64,000 nucleotides of DNA from an uncultured Flavobacterium sp. (GTDB taxonomy: Bacteria; Bacteroidota; Bacteroidia; Flavobacteriales; Flavobacteriaceae), in the NCBI GenBank assembly GCA_943912855.1, contig CALTVC010000011.1, forward strand, positions 87,780 through 151,779, in the 5' to 3' direction. A model generated the notes under the pieces. The model saw only the letters and a program-made list of their open reading frames with translations, did no database searches and was not told where the DNA came from. The translations under genes were made by a program, and so were the position numbers. Below are positions 1-8,428 of this stretch, piece by piece. Each line of letters opens with the position of its first letter. The stretch's first letter is position 1.

Positions 1-1
1 A

Positions 2-448
2 GACTGGGTAAAAACATCGGGTATTGATTTTAATGATATCGCCCAGGTTAAGCAATGGTTCACTTCCCGATACGAAGGTTGGGGCGACCAGTGGCTGGAA
101 ATTTTCGAACATGAAGACACCCATTTTATTCCGCGCCCGCAATATCATTTCCCGGAAGACCAGAGTTGGGAAACGCAAAGTAACGTAACACTTTTGGGCG
201 ATGCCGCTCATCGTACGCCACCATCGGGTGAGGGGGTAAACCAGGCAATGCTCGATGCCCTTGTGCTTACCGATGCCCTGACCAATGGGCAGTTTGATAC
301 CCTGTACGATGCCCTGACCCATTACGAAAAAGACATGCTTATTCGTGGTAAAGCTTCTACCATAGAAGCTCTGGAGTTTTCCGACATGATACAACAGGAA
401 GATGCTTTGGAAAAAATGCTGGCGTTTTTTGCTGATCCTATAGCGTAG
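2..448 (+). CDS. FAD-dependent monooxygenase, TetX/PHBH-like (C-terminal part)
   Basis: The reading frame is open from base 2, so this is the 3' part of a gene that starts before the window. The visible 148 residues contain the GDAAH motif followed by a Pro-Pro-Ser-Gly-Glu-Gly-Val-Asn stretch. This is the second FAD-binding signature of class A flavoprotein monooxygenases (PHBH fold), and the GEGVN version is typical of TetX-like enzymes. Such enzymes hydroxylate aromatic or polyketide substrates using NAD(P)H and oxygen. The substrate cannot be told from this fragment and no resistance role should be assumed. The gene is followed by a GC-rich palindrome rather than by a co-directional close neighbour. 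Confidence 0.8.
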   Translation, partial: DWVKTSGIDFNDIAQVKQWFTSRYEGWGDQWLEIFEHEDTHFIPRPQYHFPEDQSWETQSNVTLLGDAAHRTPPSGEGVNQAMLDALVLTDALTNGQFDTLYDALTHYEKDMLIRGKASTIEALEFSDMIQQEDALEKMLAFFADPIA

Positions 449-476
449 GTTGTGGTTATCCACCCCGCCCTGCGGG

Positions 477-545
477 CACCCCTCCGGAGGAGGGGAATGC
501 CACTCTGCTTATTCATTGCTACAATTCCCCTCCCTCGGAGGGGTG
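477..545. repeat. GC-rich imperfect inverted repeat (REP-like)
   Basis: Two 22-base arms, 477-498 and 524-545, are inverted copies differing at two central positions. Each arm is itself nearly palindromic (CACCCCTCC followed by GGAGGGG-type sequence). The arms are separated by 25 bases. It lies in the spacer between the monooxygenase and umuC. It could fold as a hairpin and end transcription of the upstream gene, but it lacks a long T-run, so I read it as an extragenic palindromic element. Confidence 0.6.
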
Positions 546-580
546 GCTGAAAGCCGGTGTGGGACAACTGTATTACCCCC

Positions 581-635
581 AATTAACACATCCACAGTTA
601 TCGAATAACCACATAACCGCATCACCGAATAACCC
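581..635 (-). repeat. Dispersed intergenic repeat, copy A
   Basis: Read on the minus strand this spacer contains GGTTATTCGGTGATGCGGT, followed by a GGTTATTCGA block and a GTGGAT block. The same order of blocks recurs at 6670-6723, 58243-58314 and 58984-59033. The 19-base core is identical in copies A and the 58.2-kb copy. It ends just before the umuC -7 box. Confidence 0.65.
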
Positions 636-642
636 AAAAGAT

Positions 643-650
643 TACCTTTG
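643..650 (+). promoter_or_regulatory. -7 box of umuC, apparently leaderless
   Basis: TACCTTTG fits the Bacteroidota -7 consensus TANNTTTG. It ends only five bases before the umuC ATG at 656, which would place transcription start at or next to the start codon. No good TTG -33 element was found at the usual distance, so regulation by an SOS factor is possible. No LexA operator was recognised. Confidence 0.45.
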
Positions 651-655
651 TAACT

Positions 656-1927
656 ATGTATGCACTGGTAGACTGCAATAACTTTTACGCTTCGTGCGAG
701 CGGGTTTTCAAACCGAAACTGGTAGGGAAACCCATTGTGGTGCTGTCTAATAACGACGGTTGCATCATATCGCGCAGTGAAGAAGCCAAGGCACTGGGCA
801 TTCCTATGGCGGCACCGGAGTTTAAAATCCGTGCGCAGTTAAAGGAACAGGGCGTACATGTGTTTAGCAGCAACTATTCGCTATATGGCGACATGAGCGA
901 ACGGGTAATGAAAATCATGGAAGATTTTACCCCAAACGTTGAGGTATACAGCATAGACGAAGCCTTTTTGGATTTTAACGGCGTATCGGTTGCCGACTTT
1001 TACGACTACGGCCAACAGATGCGCAAGCGTACCGCCAAATGGCTCAGCATACCCATTTGCGTAGGGATAGCGCCTACCAAAACATTGGCGAAAGCCGCCA
1101 ACCGTATAGCCAAGAAATTCCCGGAGCGCACCGATGGTGTGTACGTAATGGATACCGACGAAAAACGCCTCAAAGCCCTGAAGTGGCTTAAGGTGGAAGA
1201 CGTATGGGGCATAGGCTGGCGTACCGCGAAAAAACTCCATGCGCGCAACATTACCACCGCGCTCGATTTTATACAGCCGCATTTTGAGGGGTGGATAAAA
1301 ACCAATATGGGTGTGATAGGGTTGCGCATAAAAATGGAACTTGAGGGCAAACCCGCCATAGGCGACGGCGAAGTGCCCGAAAAGAAAAAGAGCATAGCCA
1401 CCACACGCAGTTTCCCGAAACAGATAGACGATTTCGACCTGATACGCGAGCGGGTAAGTACCTTTGCCAGCGTTACCGCCGAGAAGCTCCGCAAGCAGGA
1501 GTCGGCGTGCCATATGGTCATTGTAATGCTGGTGGCTGATAAGCATAAGGCGTACAACGGGCGCTACCATTTCAGCCGTGCGATTACGTTGCCCTACGCC
1601 AGTAACTCGGCGATTACCATAAACAATGCCGCGCTTAAGGGGCTTAAGGAAATCATGGCCGATGCCCAGGGTACGGTATTTAAAAAGGCCGGGGTGGTGG
1701 TTACCGAACTGGTACCCGAAAACGCCCGCCAGCTGGATATGTTTGCCAACGAAGACCCGCGCCACCTTGCCCTGATGAAGGCCATGGACAAGATGAATGC
1801 CAAAAACGGCAGTCGCGTTGTACGCCTGGGTACCACCGATGCCAAAACCTGGAACATGAAGCAGAACCTGCTTTCGCCACGCTACACCACCGAATTAAAA
1901 GATATACTGGTAGTACAATGCCGATAG
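656..1927 (+). CDS. umuC: Y-family DNA polymerase V catalytic subunit UmuC
   Basis: This is a 423-residue error-prone translesion polymerase of the UmuC/DinB family. The N-terminus MYALVDCNNFYASCE is the canonical palm start and fixes the start codon. The three metal-binding carboxylates are visible as D6, D101 and E102 (in SIDEAFLDF). The helix-hairpin-helix region (VWGIGWRTAKKL) lies near residues 180-200 and the little-finger region follows to the end. The length matches E. coli UmuC (about 420). The last codons overlap the umuD start by 10 bases, so the two proteins are made together. The gene order umuC-umuD is the reverse of the E. coli operon. Expression is probably DNA-damage induced, by analogy with the family. 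Confidence 0.93.
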   Translation: MYALVDCNNFYASCERVFKPKLVGKPIVVLSNNDGCIISRSEEAKALGIPMAAPEFKIRAQLKEQGVHVFSSNYSLYGDMSERVMKIMEDFTPNVEVYSIDEAFLDFNGVSVADFYDYGQQMRKRTAKWLSIPICVGIAPTKTLAKAANRIAKKFPERTDGVYVMDTDEKRLKALKWLKVEDVWGIGWRTAKKLHARNITTALDFIQPHFEGWIKTNMGVIGLRIKMELEGKPAIGDGEVPEKKKSIATTRSFPKQIDDFDLIRERVSTFASVTAEKLRKQESACHMVIVMLVADKHKAYNGRYHFSRAITLPYASNSAITINNAALKGLKEIMADAQGTVFKKAGVVVTELVPENARQLDMFANEDPRHLALMKAMDKMNAKNGSRVVRLGTTDAKTWNMKQNLLSPRYTTELKDILVVQCR

Positions 1928-2361
1928 GGAAACCCAAAAATAAGCTCACATTTTACAAGCCCGATTTTGAGGCAGGTACTGCGCTGCCTTTTATTCCCGA
2001 TGGGGTAAAGGCGGGATTTCCGTCGCCCGCGCTCGATTTCATGGAATATGAAATTGACCTGAACCGCCACCTGGCGCGCAATCCAGTGGCTACGTTTTAC
2101 ATTAGGGTAGATGGCGACAGCATGCAGGGCGCGGGGATTTTTCATGGCGATATGCTGGTGGTAGACCGCAGCCTGGAACCCGCCGACGGCAAAATCGCGG
2201 TGTGCCTGGTAGACGGTGAGTTTACCGTAAAACGCCTGAAACTGGAAACAGACTGCCTGTACCTCCTACCCGAAAATCCGGATTTCCCTCCCCTGAAAGT
2301 TACCGAAAACAACCAGCTAACCGTATGGGGCGTGGTTACGTATGTGGTGAGGGAGGTGTGA
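1918..2361 (+). CDS. umuD: LexA-like S24 peptidase UmuD
   Basis: A 147-residue self-cleaving accessory protein of DNA polymerase V. The S24 Ser-Lys dyad is clear: S68 in GDSM and K105 in EFTVKRL. The expected cleavage site lies at A32-G33, just before FPSPAL, matching the Cys24-Gly25 site of E. coli UmuD. After RecA-stimulated cleavage the C-terminal part (UmuD') would join UmuC. There is no N-terminal winged-helix domain, so it is UmuD and not LexA. The ATG at 1918 lies within the end of umuC, which implies translational coupling. Confidence 0.92.
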   Translation: MPIGKPKNKLTFYKPDFEAGTALPFIPDGVKAGFPSPALDFMEYEIDLNRHLARNPVATFYIRVDGDSMQGAGIFHGDMLVVDRSLEPADGKIAVCLVDGEFTVKRLKLETDCLYLLPENPDFPPLKVTENNQLTVWGVVTYVVREV

Positions 2362-2559
2362 GGAAATATTATTATTTGATAAGAGTTATGTATATATTCT
2401 TCTGTAGGCCATTTTGAAATAGAATATGATTATTAGATAATACGCTAAACGATAAGATTTGTAATTAGAGTATAAATTCTCAACTATTTATCGCTATTTT
2501 TTAGACTTGCCGTATAACTACTTTAAAATTCTTATATATTAGCAGGTAAATATGCTAAC
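2362..2559. other. AT-rich spacer upstream of the two-gene island
   Basis: These 198 bases hold no open frame of note. Base composition drops sharply right after the umuD stop. The last 20 bases form a small palindrome directly before the DUF4365 start codon. No clear TTG/TANNTTTG promoter was found. Confidence 0.5.
2539..2558. promoter_or_regulatory. Palindrome TTAGCA-N8-TGCTAA abutting a start codon
   Basis: Perfect 6-base arms (2539-2544 and 2553-2558) flank an 8-base spacer and end one base before the ATG at 2560. The position suggests an operator over the transcription start or an RNA hairpin masking translation initiation. Either would suit tight control of the island. The role is inferred from position only. 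Confidence 0.35.
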
Positions 2560-3084
2560 ATGACCGATACAATAGTAATGGAAGAATTATCTCGGACTTA
2601 TTTAGAAACAATAGCAAATGGTACGGGTTATTTTAATTCAATTGCAAGAGATTACGGAACGGATTTGACTATACGGAAAGCTAATTATTGTCCACATAAT
2701 CGAAGATATTTAACTATTGGTAAATCAGTTGATATACAAGTAAAAGCTGTAACAGAAAGGTATGTGAAAGGAATAAATGATGTTGACAGTGCAGATATAA
2801 AATATGCGTTAGAAGTAAAGAACTACAATGATTTAATTAGACGTGCAAATGAAAGCGGTATTTGTATGCCATTAGTACTATGTGTGGTAGTTGTTCCGGA
2901 TGATAAAAATGAATGGTATGCTTTGCAAAAAGATGGAATAATTATAAGGAAATGTGCATATTGGTACAGGGTACCCGATGGTCTTCCGGAATCAAGTAAT
3001 AGTAGCAACATTACCATTTCAATACCAAAGACTAATATTATAACCTTGGATTTTTACAATAATCTTTTTGAGGAACTTTCTTAA
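2560..3084 (+). CDS. DUF4365 domain protein, PD-(D/E)XK nuclease-like
   Basis: A 174-residue protein that I assign to DUF4365 from its layout: an N-terminal helix with EELS, then G-x-F...D-x-G-T-D (D35), then a beta-strand with D58-x-Q60-V-K62, then a long segment ending in LCVVVVPD and W-Y. The D...QxK pattern resembles the PD-(D/E)XK nuclease core found in restriction-type and repair nucleases. Nuclease activity is inference. DUF4365 proteins are often seen in defence or mobile contexts. The stop codon overlaps the next ATG (TAATG), so it is coupled to its partner. Codon use is far more AT-rich than that of umuCD and cydA on either side, which suggests acquisition by transfer. An alternative start is M7 (2578). 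Confidence 0.7.
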   Translation: MTDTIVMEELSRTYLETIANGTGYFNSIARDYGTDLTIRKANYCPHNRRYLTIGKSVDIQVKAVTERYVKGINDVDSADIKYALEVKNYNDLIRRANESGICMPLVLCVVVVPDDKNEWYALQKDGIIIRKCAYWYRVPDGLPESSNSSNITISIPKTNIITLDFYNNLFEELS

Positions 3085-4169
3085 TGAACTATAATATCAA
3101 ACTAATATTAGAATATTTTATTTCCAGAGGGTGGAACATACACTCTGAAGGTAAAATTTTTCTTTCATTAAAAGCTCCTGAAAGACTTAAATTGCCGGAA
3201 GGATTTTATTTGGATATCCCAAAAGATAGTAATTTACAAGGTTTTTCAAATTACATAAGCCGTTTTCTTACGGACTATGTTAATATATTTCCGGATGCAC
3301 CAAAAGATGAACTTGAGCTATTGTTTTCTGAGAATGTTTCATTTATAAAGTATAGAATCTTTGATAATGATAATGAAGATGGGACAATAAGCTTAAATAA
3401 ATACGTAAAATCTATAGATACTTTTAAAAATGTATTAGAAGATGCTGTTAGTTTTACTGTAAATAAGAAGCATATATACTGCAATACTAATAAAGAATCA
3501 TCAGAATACCTTAGAAACTGTAGAGTCATGCAGTCTGTAAAAGGTAGTTTTGTAAATAGATTTGAAGTTAAAAGTCAAGCATTGACAACAACATTTAATG
3601 AGATAACAACTGATCAAGTAAATCAGAAGTTATTCGATGTATTGAATTTTGTCAAAGAAGATATATTAGTCAATATAAATCGCCCTCAAATCACAGAAAA
3701 CTATATTAGTGATAATGCAGATTTAATAAATTATGAGCTTCTTAATTCTATAAAATCTATATACACCAAAACGCATATTAGTAATATTGAATATATTTTA
3801 GAAGGAAATAAAAGCAATAGATCTATAGTGACAGAAAAAATGACTGCGAAGATTAAATATTTTGAAAATTATCTTACAAATCTTAAATCTATTTTACAAG
3901 AAGTTATATTGTTTGAAGCCACAGGGTATGCTACTACTTTAAACTCAACTGATCCTATAAAATCTGATCGGAATGAAGTTATACTAGATGGGAAAAAGTT
4001 TGGGATTAAAAAACCAATCAAAATTTATTTACGTAGTGAAGAATATTTATCCATCATGGATGCACATAAAAATCATCAACCAATAAGAATATCAGGAAAG
4101 ATCAAGGAATTAAAGACGACTATAAATGTGAAAGAATTAGAACATTTTGAAATTTTACCTCATTCTTAA
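3084..4169 (+). CDS. Unrecognised 361-residue partner of the DUF4365 protein
   Basis: I do not recognise this protein. It has no signal peptide, membrane segment, nucleotide-binding loop or metal motif. Residues 1-70 look mixed alpha/beta (an ILEYF helix, then strands rich in L, K and P). Residues 165-290 are predicted helical and charged, with only scattered hydrophobics. The last 50 residues (about 310-360) look beta-rich and end in a G-K-I...F-E-I-L pattern. It begins inside the stop codon of the DUF4365 gene and shares its low GC content: 17 G/C in the 60 bases from 3601, against 33 in the 60 bases from 4501 in cydA. The pairing suggests a sensor, adaptor or immunity role beside a nuclease-like protein. 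That is inference. Confidence 0.55.
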   Translation: MNYNIKLILEYFISRGWNIHSEGKIFLSLKAPERLKLPEGFYLDIPKDSNLQGFSNYISRFLTDYVNIFPDAPKDELELLFSENVSFIKYRIFDNDNEDGTISLNKYVKSIDTFKNVLEDAVSFTVNKKHIYCNTNKESSEYLRNCRVMQSVKGSFVNRFEVKSQALTTTFNEITTDQVNQKLFDVLNFVKEDILVNINRPQITENYISDNADLINYELLNSIKSIYTKTHISNIEYILEGNKSNRSIVTEKMTAKIKYFENYLTNLKSILQEVILFEATGYATTLNSTDPIKSDRNEVILDGKKFGIKKPIKIYLRSEEYLSIMDAHKNHQPIRISGKIKELKTTINVKELEHFEILPHS

Positions 4170-4338
4170 TGTTATGCTCTAATTGTCATCTGTAATATTT
4201 TTTTAGAAGTAATAGAAAGACCTGTTTAAAACCTGTTACAGTGTTACTAAATATAACATTCAATTTCGCTCGAAAAAATCGTAAACCCTATCCATTTGCG
4301 TTGTACCTTTATGCTGCCTTAAATTAAACCCTCCTGCA

Positions 4339-5640
4339 ATGGATAATTTAGATGCCGCACGAATGCAAATGGCATTCACCCTCATTTTCCACATTGTATT
4401 TGCCTGTATAGGTATGGTAATGCCCTTTTTTATGGTGCTCAGCCATGCCAAATGGCTCCGTACCCGCCGCCCCGAATACCTTACGCTTACCAAGGCGTGG
4501 CAAAAGGGCGTGGCCATATTTTTTGTAACCGGTGCCGTGTCGGGTACCGCGCTGTCGTTTGAGCTGGGGCTGTTATGGCCGGGCTTTATGAAGTACGCCG
4601 GACCCATTATCGGGATGCCGTTTTCGCTGGAAGGCGCCGCCTTTTTCATAGAGGCCGTTGCCCTGGGCTTTTACCTCTACGGCTGGAATAAGATACCGGA
4701 GCGTTTCCACCTGGTTACCGGAATCATCGTAGGGCTTTCGGGGATTACCTCGGGCATACTGGTGGTGTCGGCCAACAGCTGGATGAACAGCCCCGCCGGG
4801 TTCGACTACGTAAACGGGCAGTTCCTCAACATTGACCCTGTAAAAGCCTTTATGAACGACGCGTGGTTCAGCCAGGCACTGCACATGACGCTTGCTGCTT
4901 TTGCTGCCACGTCTTTTGCTGTAGCGGGTATCCACGCATGGCAGATTTACAAAGGGCGAAATACGGTGGTACACAAAACAGCGTTTAACATCGCCATAGT
5001 GTTTGGTGCGGTGGCTGCGTTGCTGCAACCCCTGAGTGGCGACCTTTCCGCTAAGGATATTGCCCACCGCCAACCCGCAAAACTCGCTGCCCTTGAAGCG
5101 CACTACGAAACCGAAAAGGGCGCACCGCTCTACATAGGTGGTATAGTGGACGAGAAGAATAAAACCGTTACCCACAAAATAGAAATCCCCAAGGCGTTGT
5201 CGTTTCTTTCCTTTGGCGACTTCGATGCTGAGGTTAAGGGGTTGAATGATTTTCCTGAGGAGAACCGTCCGCCGGTAGCCATTACACACTACGCGTTCCA
5301 GGTTATGGTAAGCCTGGGCGGACTCCTGGCTTTTGCTGCCGTAATTTTCCTTATTAGCCTTAAAAAGAAAACGTGGCAGGGCAACGCGCGCTATTGGCTG
5401 TTCTTCGCGCTGATGGCTCCGGTGGGTTTCCTTGCCCTTGAAGCGGGCTGGATAGTAACCGAAGTGGGCCGTCAACCGTGGATTATCCACAACGTTATGC
5501 GTACCAAAGAGGCCGTAACGCCCATGCCGGGCATGGTGTACAGTTTTTATATGTACATAGTGCTGTATGCCGTGCTTACCGTAGCGGTGGGTTGGCTTAT
5601 GGCGCGCCAGATTAAAGTGTTGAACCAGCAAACCGCCTAA
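4339..5640 (+). CDS. cydA: Cytochrome bd-type quinol oxidase subunit I
   Basis: This 433-residue inner-membrane subunit binds the three haems of bd oxidase and oxidises quinol while reducing oxygen to water. Key residues are present: H18 (high-spin haem b ligand, H19 in E. coli), E98 and E105 (proton channel and haem d region), H182 (haem b558, H186 in E. coli) and the GRQPW motif near residue 375. The loop between helices 6 and 7 is short, so it belongs to the short-Q-loop (cyanide-insensitive-like) group rather than the E. coli long-loop type (522 residues). cydB follows after 3 bases. Base composition returns here to the GC-richer chromosomal style. Confidence 0.95.
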   Translation: MDNLDAARMQMAFTLIFHIVFACIGMVMPFFMVLSHAKWLRTRRPEYLTLTKAWQKGVAIFFVTGAVSGTALSFELGLLWPGFMKYAGPIIGMPFSLEGAAFFIEAVALGFYLYGWNKIPERFHLVTGIIVGLSGITSGILVVSANSWMNSPAGFDYVNGQFLNIDPVKAFMNDAWFSQALHMTLAAFAATSFAVAGIHAWQIYKGRNTVVHKTAFNIAIVFGAVAALLQPLSGDLSAKDIAHRQPAKLAALEAHYETEKGAPLYIGGIVDEKNKTVTHKIEIPKALSFLSFGDFDAEVKGLNDFPEENRPPVAITHYAFQVMVSLGGLLAFAAVIFLISLKKKTWQGNARYWLFFALMAPVGFLALEAGWIVTEVGRQPWIIHNVMRTKEAVTPMPGMVYSFYMYIVLYAVLTVAVGWLMARQIKVLNQQTA

Positions 5641-5643
5641 GCC

Positions 5644-6669
5644 ATGTTATACGTAGTATTATTATTTGTAGTCCTTTCGTTCTTTTTATATGTGCTACTG
5701 GGAGGTGCCGATTTCGGTGCGGGTACGCTCGAGCTTTTTTCGGGACCCGATCATAAAAAGAGTATCAAAAAAACCGTATACAGCGTTATGGGCCCTGTAT
5801 GGGAGGCAAACCACATCTGGATCATCATTCTTATTGTGGTGCTGTGGATAGGCTTTCCGGAGTTTTATAATGTGGTAATTATTTATATGCATATTCCGCT
5901 TACGCTGATACTGCTGGGCATTACCCTGCGTGGCGTGGCGTTTGTGTTCCGCCATTACGATGCTATTAAAGACAATAGCCAGCACCTGTACGACCGTATG
6001 TTTGAGTTCAGCTGCCTGGTTACGCCCATCTTTCTGGGGATGACCTTTGGCGCGTTGCTTAACGGCGATGTGCAAACCTTAGAGCAGGCACCCAACGCCT
6101 CGTTTACCGAATTGTATGTTGAGCCCTGGCTGCAGCCGTTTCCGTTGTTTACGGGATTCTTTTTTAGTGCGCTGTGCGTGTTCCTTGCGGCTACCTTCCT
6201 TATAGGTGAAGCTAAGGACTACGAAAAGCGTATGTACATGCGCAAGGCTGCCGTGGCTATTATTGCCGTGGTGGTCATTGGCTTTGCCACCATACTTATA
6301 GGCTATGTACAGGGCAATGAGTTTACCAAAGAGTTTATAACCAATCCGCTGGCTATAGGCGCGGTGGGATTATCAGGAATATTGCTGTACCCACTGTGGA
6401 AGGTTATCCGTATAGGGCGGGTCATCTGGAGCAGGTTCCTTGCCGGGCTTCAGGTGTTGCTGATACTGTTTGCGGCCATCGGTACGCATTTCCCGAACCT
6501 TATCATTACCAAACACGGCCCTGTAAGCCTGCTGGATCATGCAGCTCCGGAGCGTGTTATGGATGTTTTGGGGATCAGCCTTATCATAGGTGGAGCATTG
6601 ATTATTCCGGGGCTTATCCACCTGCTGAAATCGTTCAGGATGATAAAGGTGCTTGAGGAAAGGGATTAA
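5644..6669 (+). CDS. cydB: Cytochrome bd-type quinol oxidase subunit II
   Basis: A 341-residue multi-span membrane protein that pairs with CydA and carries no essential haem ligands of its own. The N-terminus has the family pattern with GGADFGAGTLEL near residue 20, then GPVWEANHIWIIILIVVLW near residues 50-70. About nine hydrophobic helices can be read, and the length is usual. The start is three bases after the cydA stop, so the two are one operon. A copy of the dispersed repeat begins directly at its stop codon. No cydX-like small protein was recognised downstream. Confidence 0.94.
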   Translation: MLYVVLLFVVLSFFLYVLLGGADFGAGTLELFSGPDHKKSIKKTVYSVMGPVWEANHIWIIILIVVLWIGFPEFYNVVIIYMHIPLTLILLGITLRGVAFVFRHYDAIKDNSQHLYDRMFEFSCLVTPIFLGMTFGALLNGDVQTLEQAPNASFTELYVEPWLQPFPLFTGFFFSALCVFLAATFLIGEAKDYEKRMYMRKAAVAIIAVVVIGFATILIGYVQGNEFTKEFITNPLAIGAVGLSGILLYPLWKVIRIGRVIWSRFLAGLQVLLILFAAIGTHFPNLIITKHGPVSLLDHAAPERVMDVLGISLIIGGALIIPGLIHLLKSFRMIKVLEERD

Positions 6670-6723
6670 AGGGTTATGCGGTGATTCGGTTATAGGGTTA
6701 TTTGATTTTTGTGGATGGGTGGA
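6670..6723 (+). repeat. Dispersed intergenic repeat, copy B
   Basis: Starting right after the cydB stop, this spacer carries GGTTATGCGGTGATTCGGT, then GGGTTATTTGA, then GTGGATGGGTGGATT. It is a diverged member of the family seen at 581-635, 58243-58314 and 58984-59033, in the same orientation relative to the upstream gene as the last two copies. Confidence 0.6.
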
Positions 6724-6781
6724 TTTGATTATATTCGTCTATTGTCAGCAATAAAACATCAATCAATCAAATCACTACATC

Positions 6782-7357
6782 ATGAATCAAAAAAGTATCT
6801 GCTCCATAGGGCTATTGTTTTTTGTGTTGAGCTACCTATTGTTTTCACAGGGCGCAAAACTAACCTATTTTCAGGAGCCTATAGACTTTGCACACTGGCT
6901 TAACCTGATAGGTGCGGTATTGTTATTTTCGTTTAACAACGTTTTTCCAAAGAACACCCTGAGTTTTATAGCCTCTGTTGTAACAACGCTGGGCATAGTA
7001 GCACACATTGGGCTATGTACCATTGATTTTATAATGTGGAGTTATGGCAATGACGAGGTTGCCAAAGATGCATTAGGCGAACATATAGCCAATACACCGG
7101 CTATATTATATCCTTTTATCATTGTGGGACCTTCGTTACTTTTTGTAGGGCTGGCACTGCACGCAGCGAATTTTATTAAGACGAATACTTTGAGTTCACT
7201 CATGGTTATATTGGGAGCACCTGCGGTAGGCTTTTCCTTTTTTGTGTTGAAAAACGGTATGTATATGGTGCTGAGTTGCCTGATTTTCGTTGTTGGGTTG
7301 GCTTTACTTCTTTACAGAAAAGAGGAGGTCATTAAGCAAGGAACAATAGTAGGGTAG
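6782..7357 (+). CDS. Hypothetical six-span membrane protein
   Basis: 191 residues, not recognised. About six hydrophobic stretches can be read (near residues 5-22, 38-52, 60-85, 108-128, 138-152 and 155-175), with a short polar loop around residues 88-106. There is no catalytic motif I can name. It stands alone between cydAB and a lipoprotein gene in the same direction, with about 110 bases before and 70 after, so it may not be co-transcribed with either. Expect an inner-membrane location. Confidence 0.7.
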   Translation: MNQKSICSIGLLFFVLSYLLFSQGAKLTYFQEPIDFAHWLNLIGAVLLFSFNNVFPKNTLSFIASVVTTLGIVAHIGLCTIDFIMWSYGNDEVAKDALGEHIANTPAILYPFIIVGPSLLFVGLALHAANFIKTNTLSSLMVILGAPAVGFSFFVLKNGMYMVLSCLIFVVGLALLLYRKEEVIKQGTIVG

Positions 7358-7429
7358 TATTTTTAGATTTAATAATACACCAAACAGCACTGCAATGTCG
7401 TTATCTTAATGTTCTAAAAACCAATCACT

Positions 7430-8083
7430 ATGCGTACACTCTTAATTCTTTTACCGGCACTGCTTATTGGTTGCGGAAATGATAAAACCCAAGTTGCCCC
7501 AACGGAAAAGCAAGAGGATTTTAAACCTATTCCGTACAGTCTTAGTTATAATTATGCCGATACCATTGCCAGGAAGCTTATTCCCGATGCTAAATGGCAA
7601 TACTGGGCGTATATGAAGTTCAGGCAACCTTTGGGCGAGGTAAATAAAAATGTATTTAGCATTATTTCAGAGCAAGGTGATTTGAAATATAGGAAATACA
7701 CCAATGTTGCTCCTAAAGACTATGGTTTTTTTAAAGGATGCCATCCCTCTTTTTGTAGTAATTTTGTGGTAGCAGTTAAAAATGACAGCGTACGCTACAT
7801 TACTACTGAAGAAACATTTCGTGATTTTATAGGCGATGTAAACAATTTGGAAGAGGCTATGTTACTGGCAAAAACCTATGGATATGTTTTGGGTGACAGC
7901 ATCATATCCGCCCGCTATAAGATTGTAAATGGCAATTACGAAATGAATTTGCTAAAAGCCCCGGAGTTTGCAGAATCCCGCTTACATCCGAAATCAGAAG
8001 CCGCAGAAGTTATTGTTACCCCCAAGGCGTTTGTGAAGATAAAAAGCCTGGGTGTGTATTGTGAGGGGAGAGGGTGTTATTAA
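7430..8083 (+). CDS. Hypothetical lipoprotein
   Basis: 217 residues with a typical lipoprotein signal: a short hydrophobic stretch ending in LLIGC, giving a lipidated Cys at position 15. The mature part is polar and contains two Cys pairs, one at KGCHPSFC (about residues 103-108) and one near the C-terminus (YCEGRGC), which could form disulfides in the periplasm. The family is not recognised. The small membrane protein gene after it starts 3 bases past the stop, so the two are probably an operon. Confidence 0.7.
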   Translation: MRTLLILLPALLIGCGNDKTQVAPTEKQEDFKPIPYSLSYNYADTIARKLIPDAKWQYWAYMKFRQPLGEVNKNVFSIISEQGDLKYRKYTNVAPKDYGFFKGCHPSFCSNFVVAVKNDSVRYITTEETFRDFIGDVNNLEEAMLLAKTYGYVLGDSIISARYKIVNGNYEMNLLKAPEFAESRLHPKSEAAEVIVTPKAFVKIKSLGVYCEGRGCY

Positions 8084-8086
8084 TCA

Positions 8087-8350
8087 ATGTTTATGAAAAA
8101 ACGCAACTACTATATCTTACTGTTTATGAGCCTTGCCGTATTGCTCATTAGTTTTTACGGCATGCTGAGTTTGGCTATGGCCAAGAAATTTGAGTTAAAG
8201 AATCCTACTGATTGTATATCTCTGGTAACCGGGCGAGATCTGTGCCTGTGGCAAAATGTATTATATAGCATTATTACAGCTAGTACATTGTTACTGCTGT
8301 TTTGTATTTATAAAGTAGCATTAGACATCCGACCTAAAAATCAAAGATGA
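8087..8350 (+). CDS. Small two-helix membrane protein
   Basis: 87 residues with two hydrophobic segments (about 8-28 and 58-76) joined by a polar loop that carries two Cys residues (DCISLVTGRDLCLW). Either ATG, 8087 or 8093, could start it; the second gives MKKRNYYILL, the more usual pattern. It follows the lipoprotein gene by 3 bases, which suggests a joint role at the membrane. No family was recognised. Confidence 0.6.
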   Translation: MFMKKRNYYILLFMSLAVLLISFYGMLSLAMAKKFELKNPTDCISLVTGRDLCLWQNVLYSIITASTLLLLFCIYKVALDIRPKNQR

Positions 8351-8428
8351 TTTAGGGCTTACTACAAAAAAGTGTATAAGTAAGGTGATTTGAGGATATG
8401 GATAGTTGGCTTTTTTTAGAGGAGTCAA

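Noticed and set aside
2..448. Tetracycline resistance gene
   Set aside because: Only the family-level FAD monooxygenase motif is visible in a fragment, and substrate cannot be assigned.
881..1765. A long minus-strand open frame opposite umuC
   Set aside because: It overlaps a clearly recognised gene on the other strand, encodes no known pattern and reflects codon bias. The same applies to the long frames at 4573-5631 and 60312-61442 opposite cydA and sucA.
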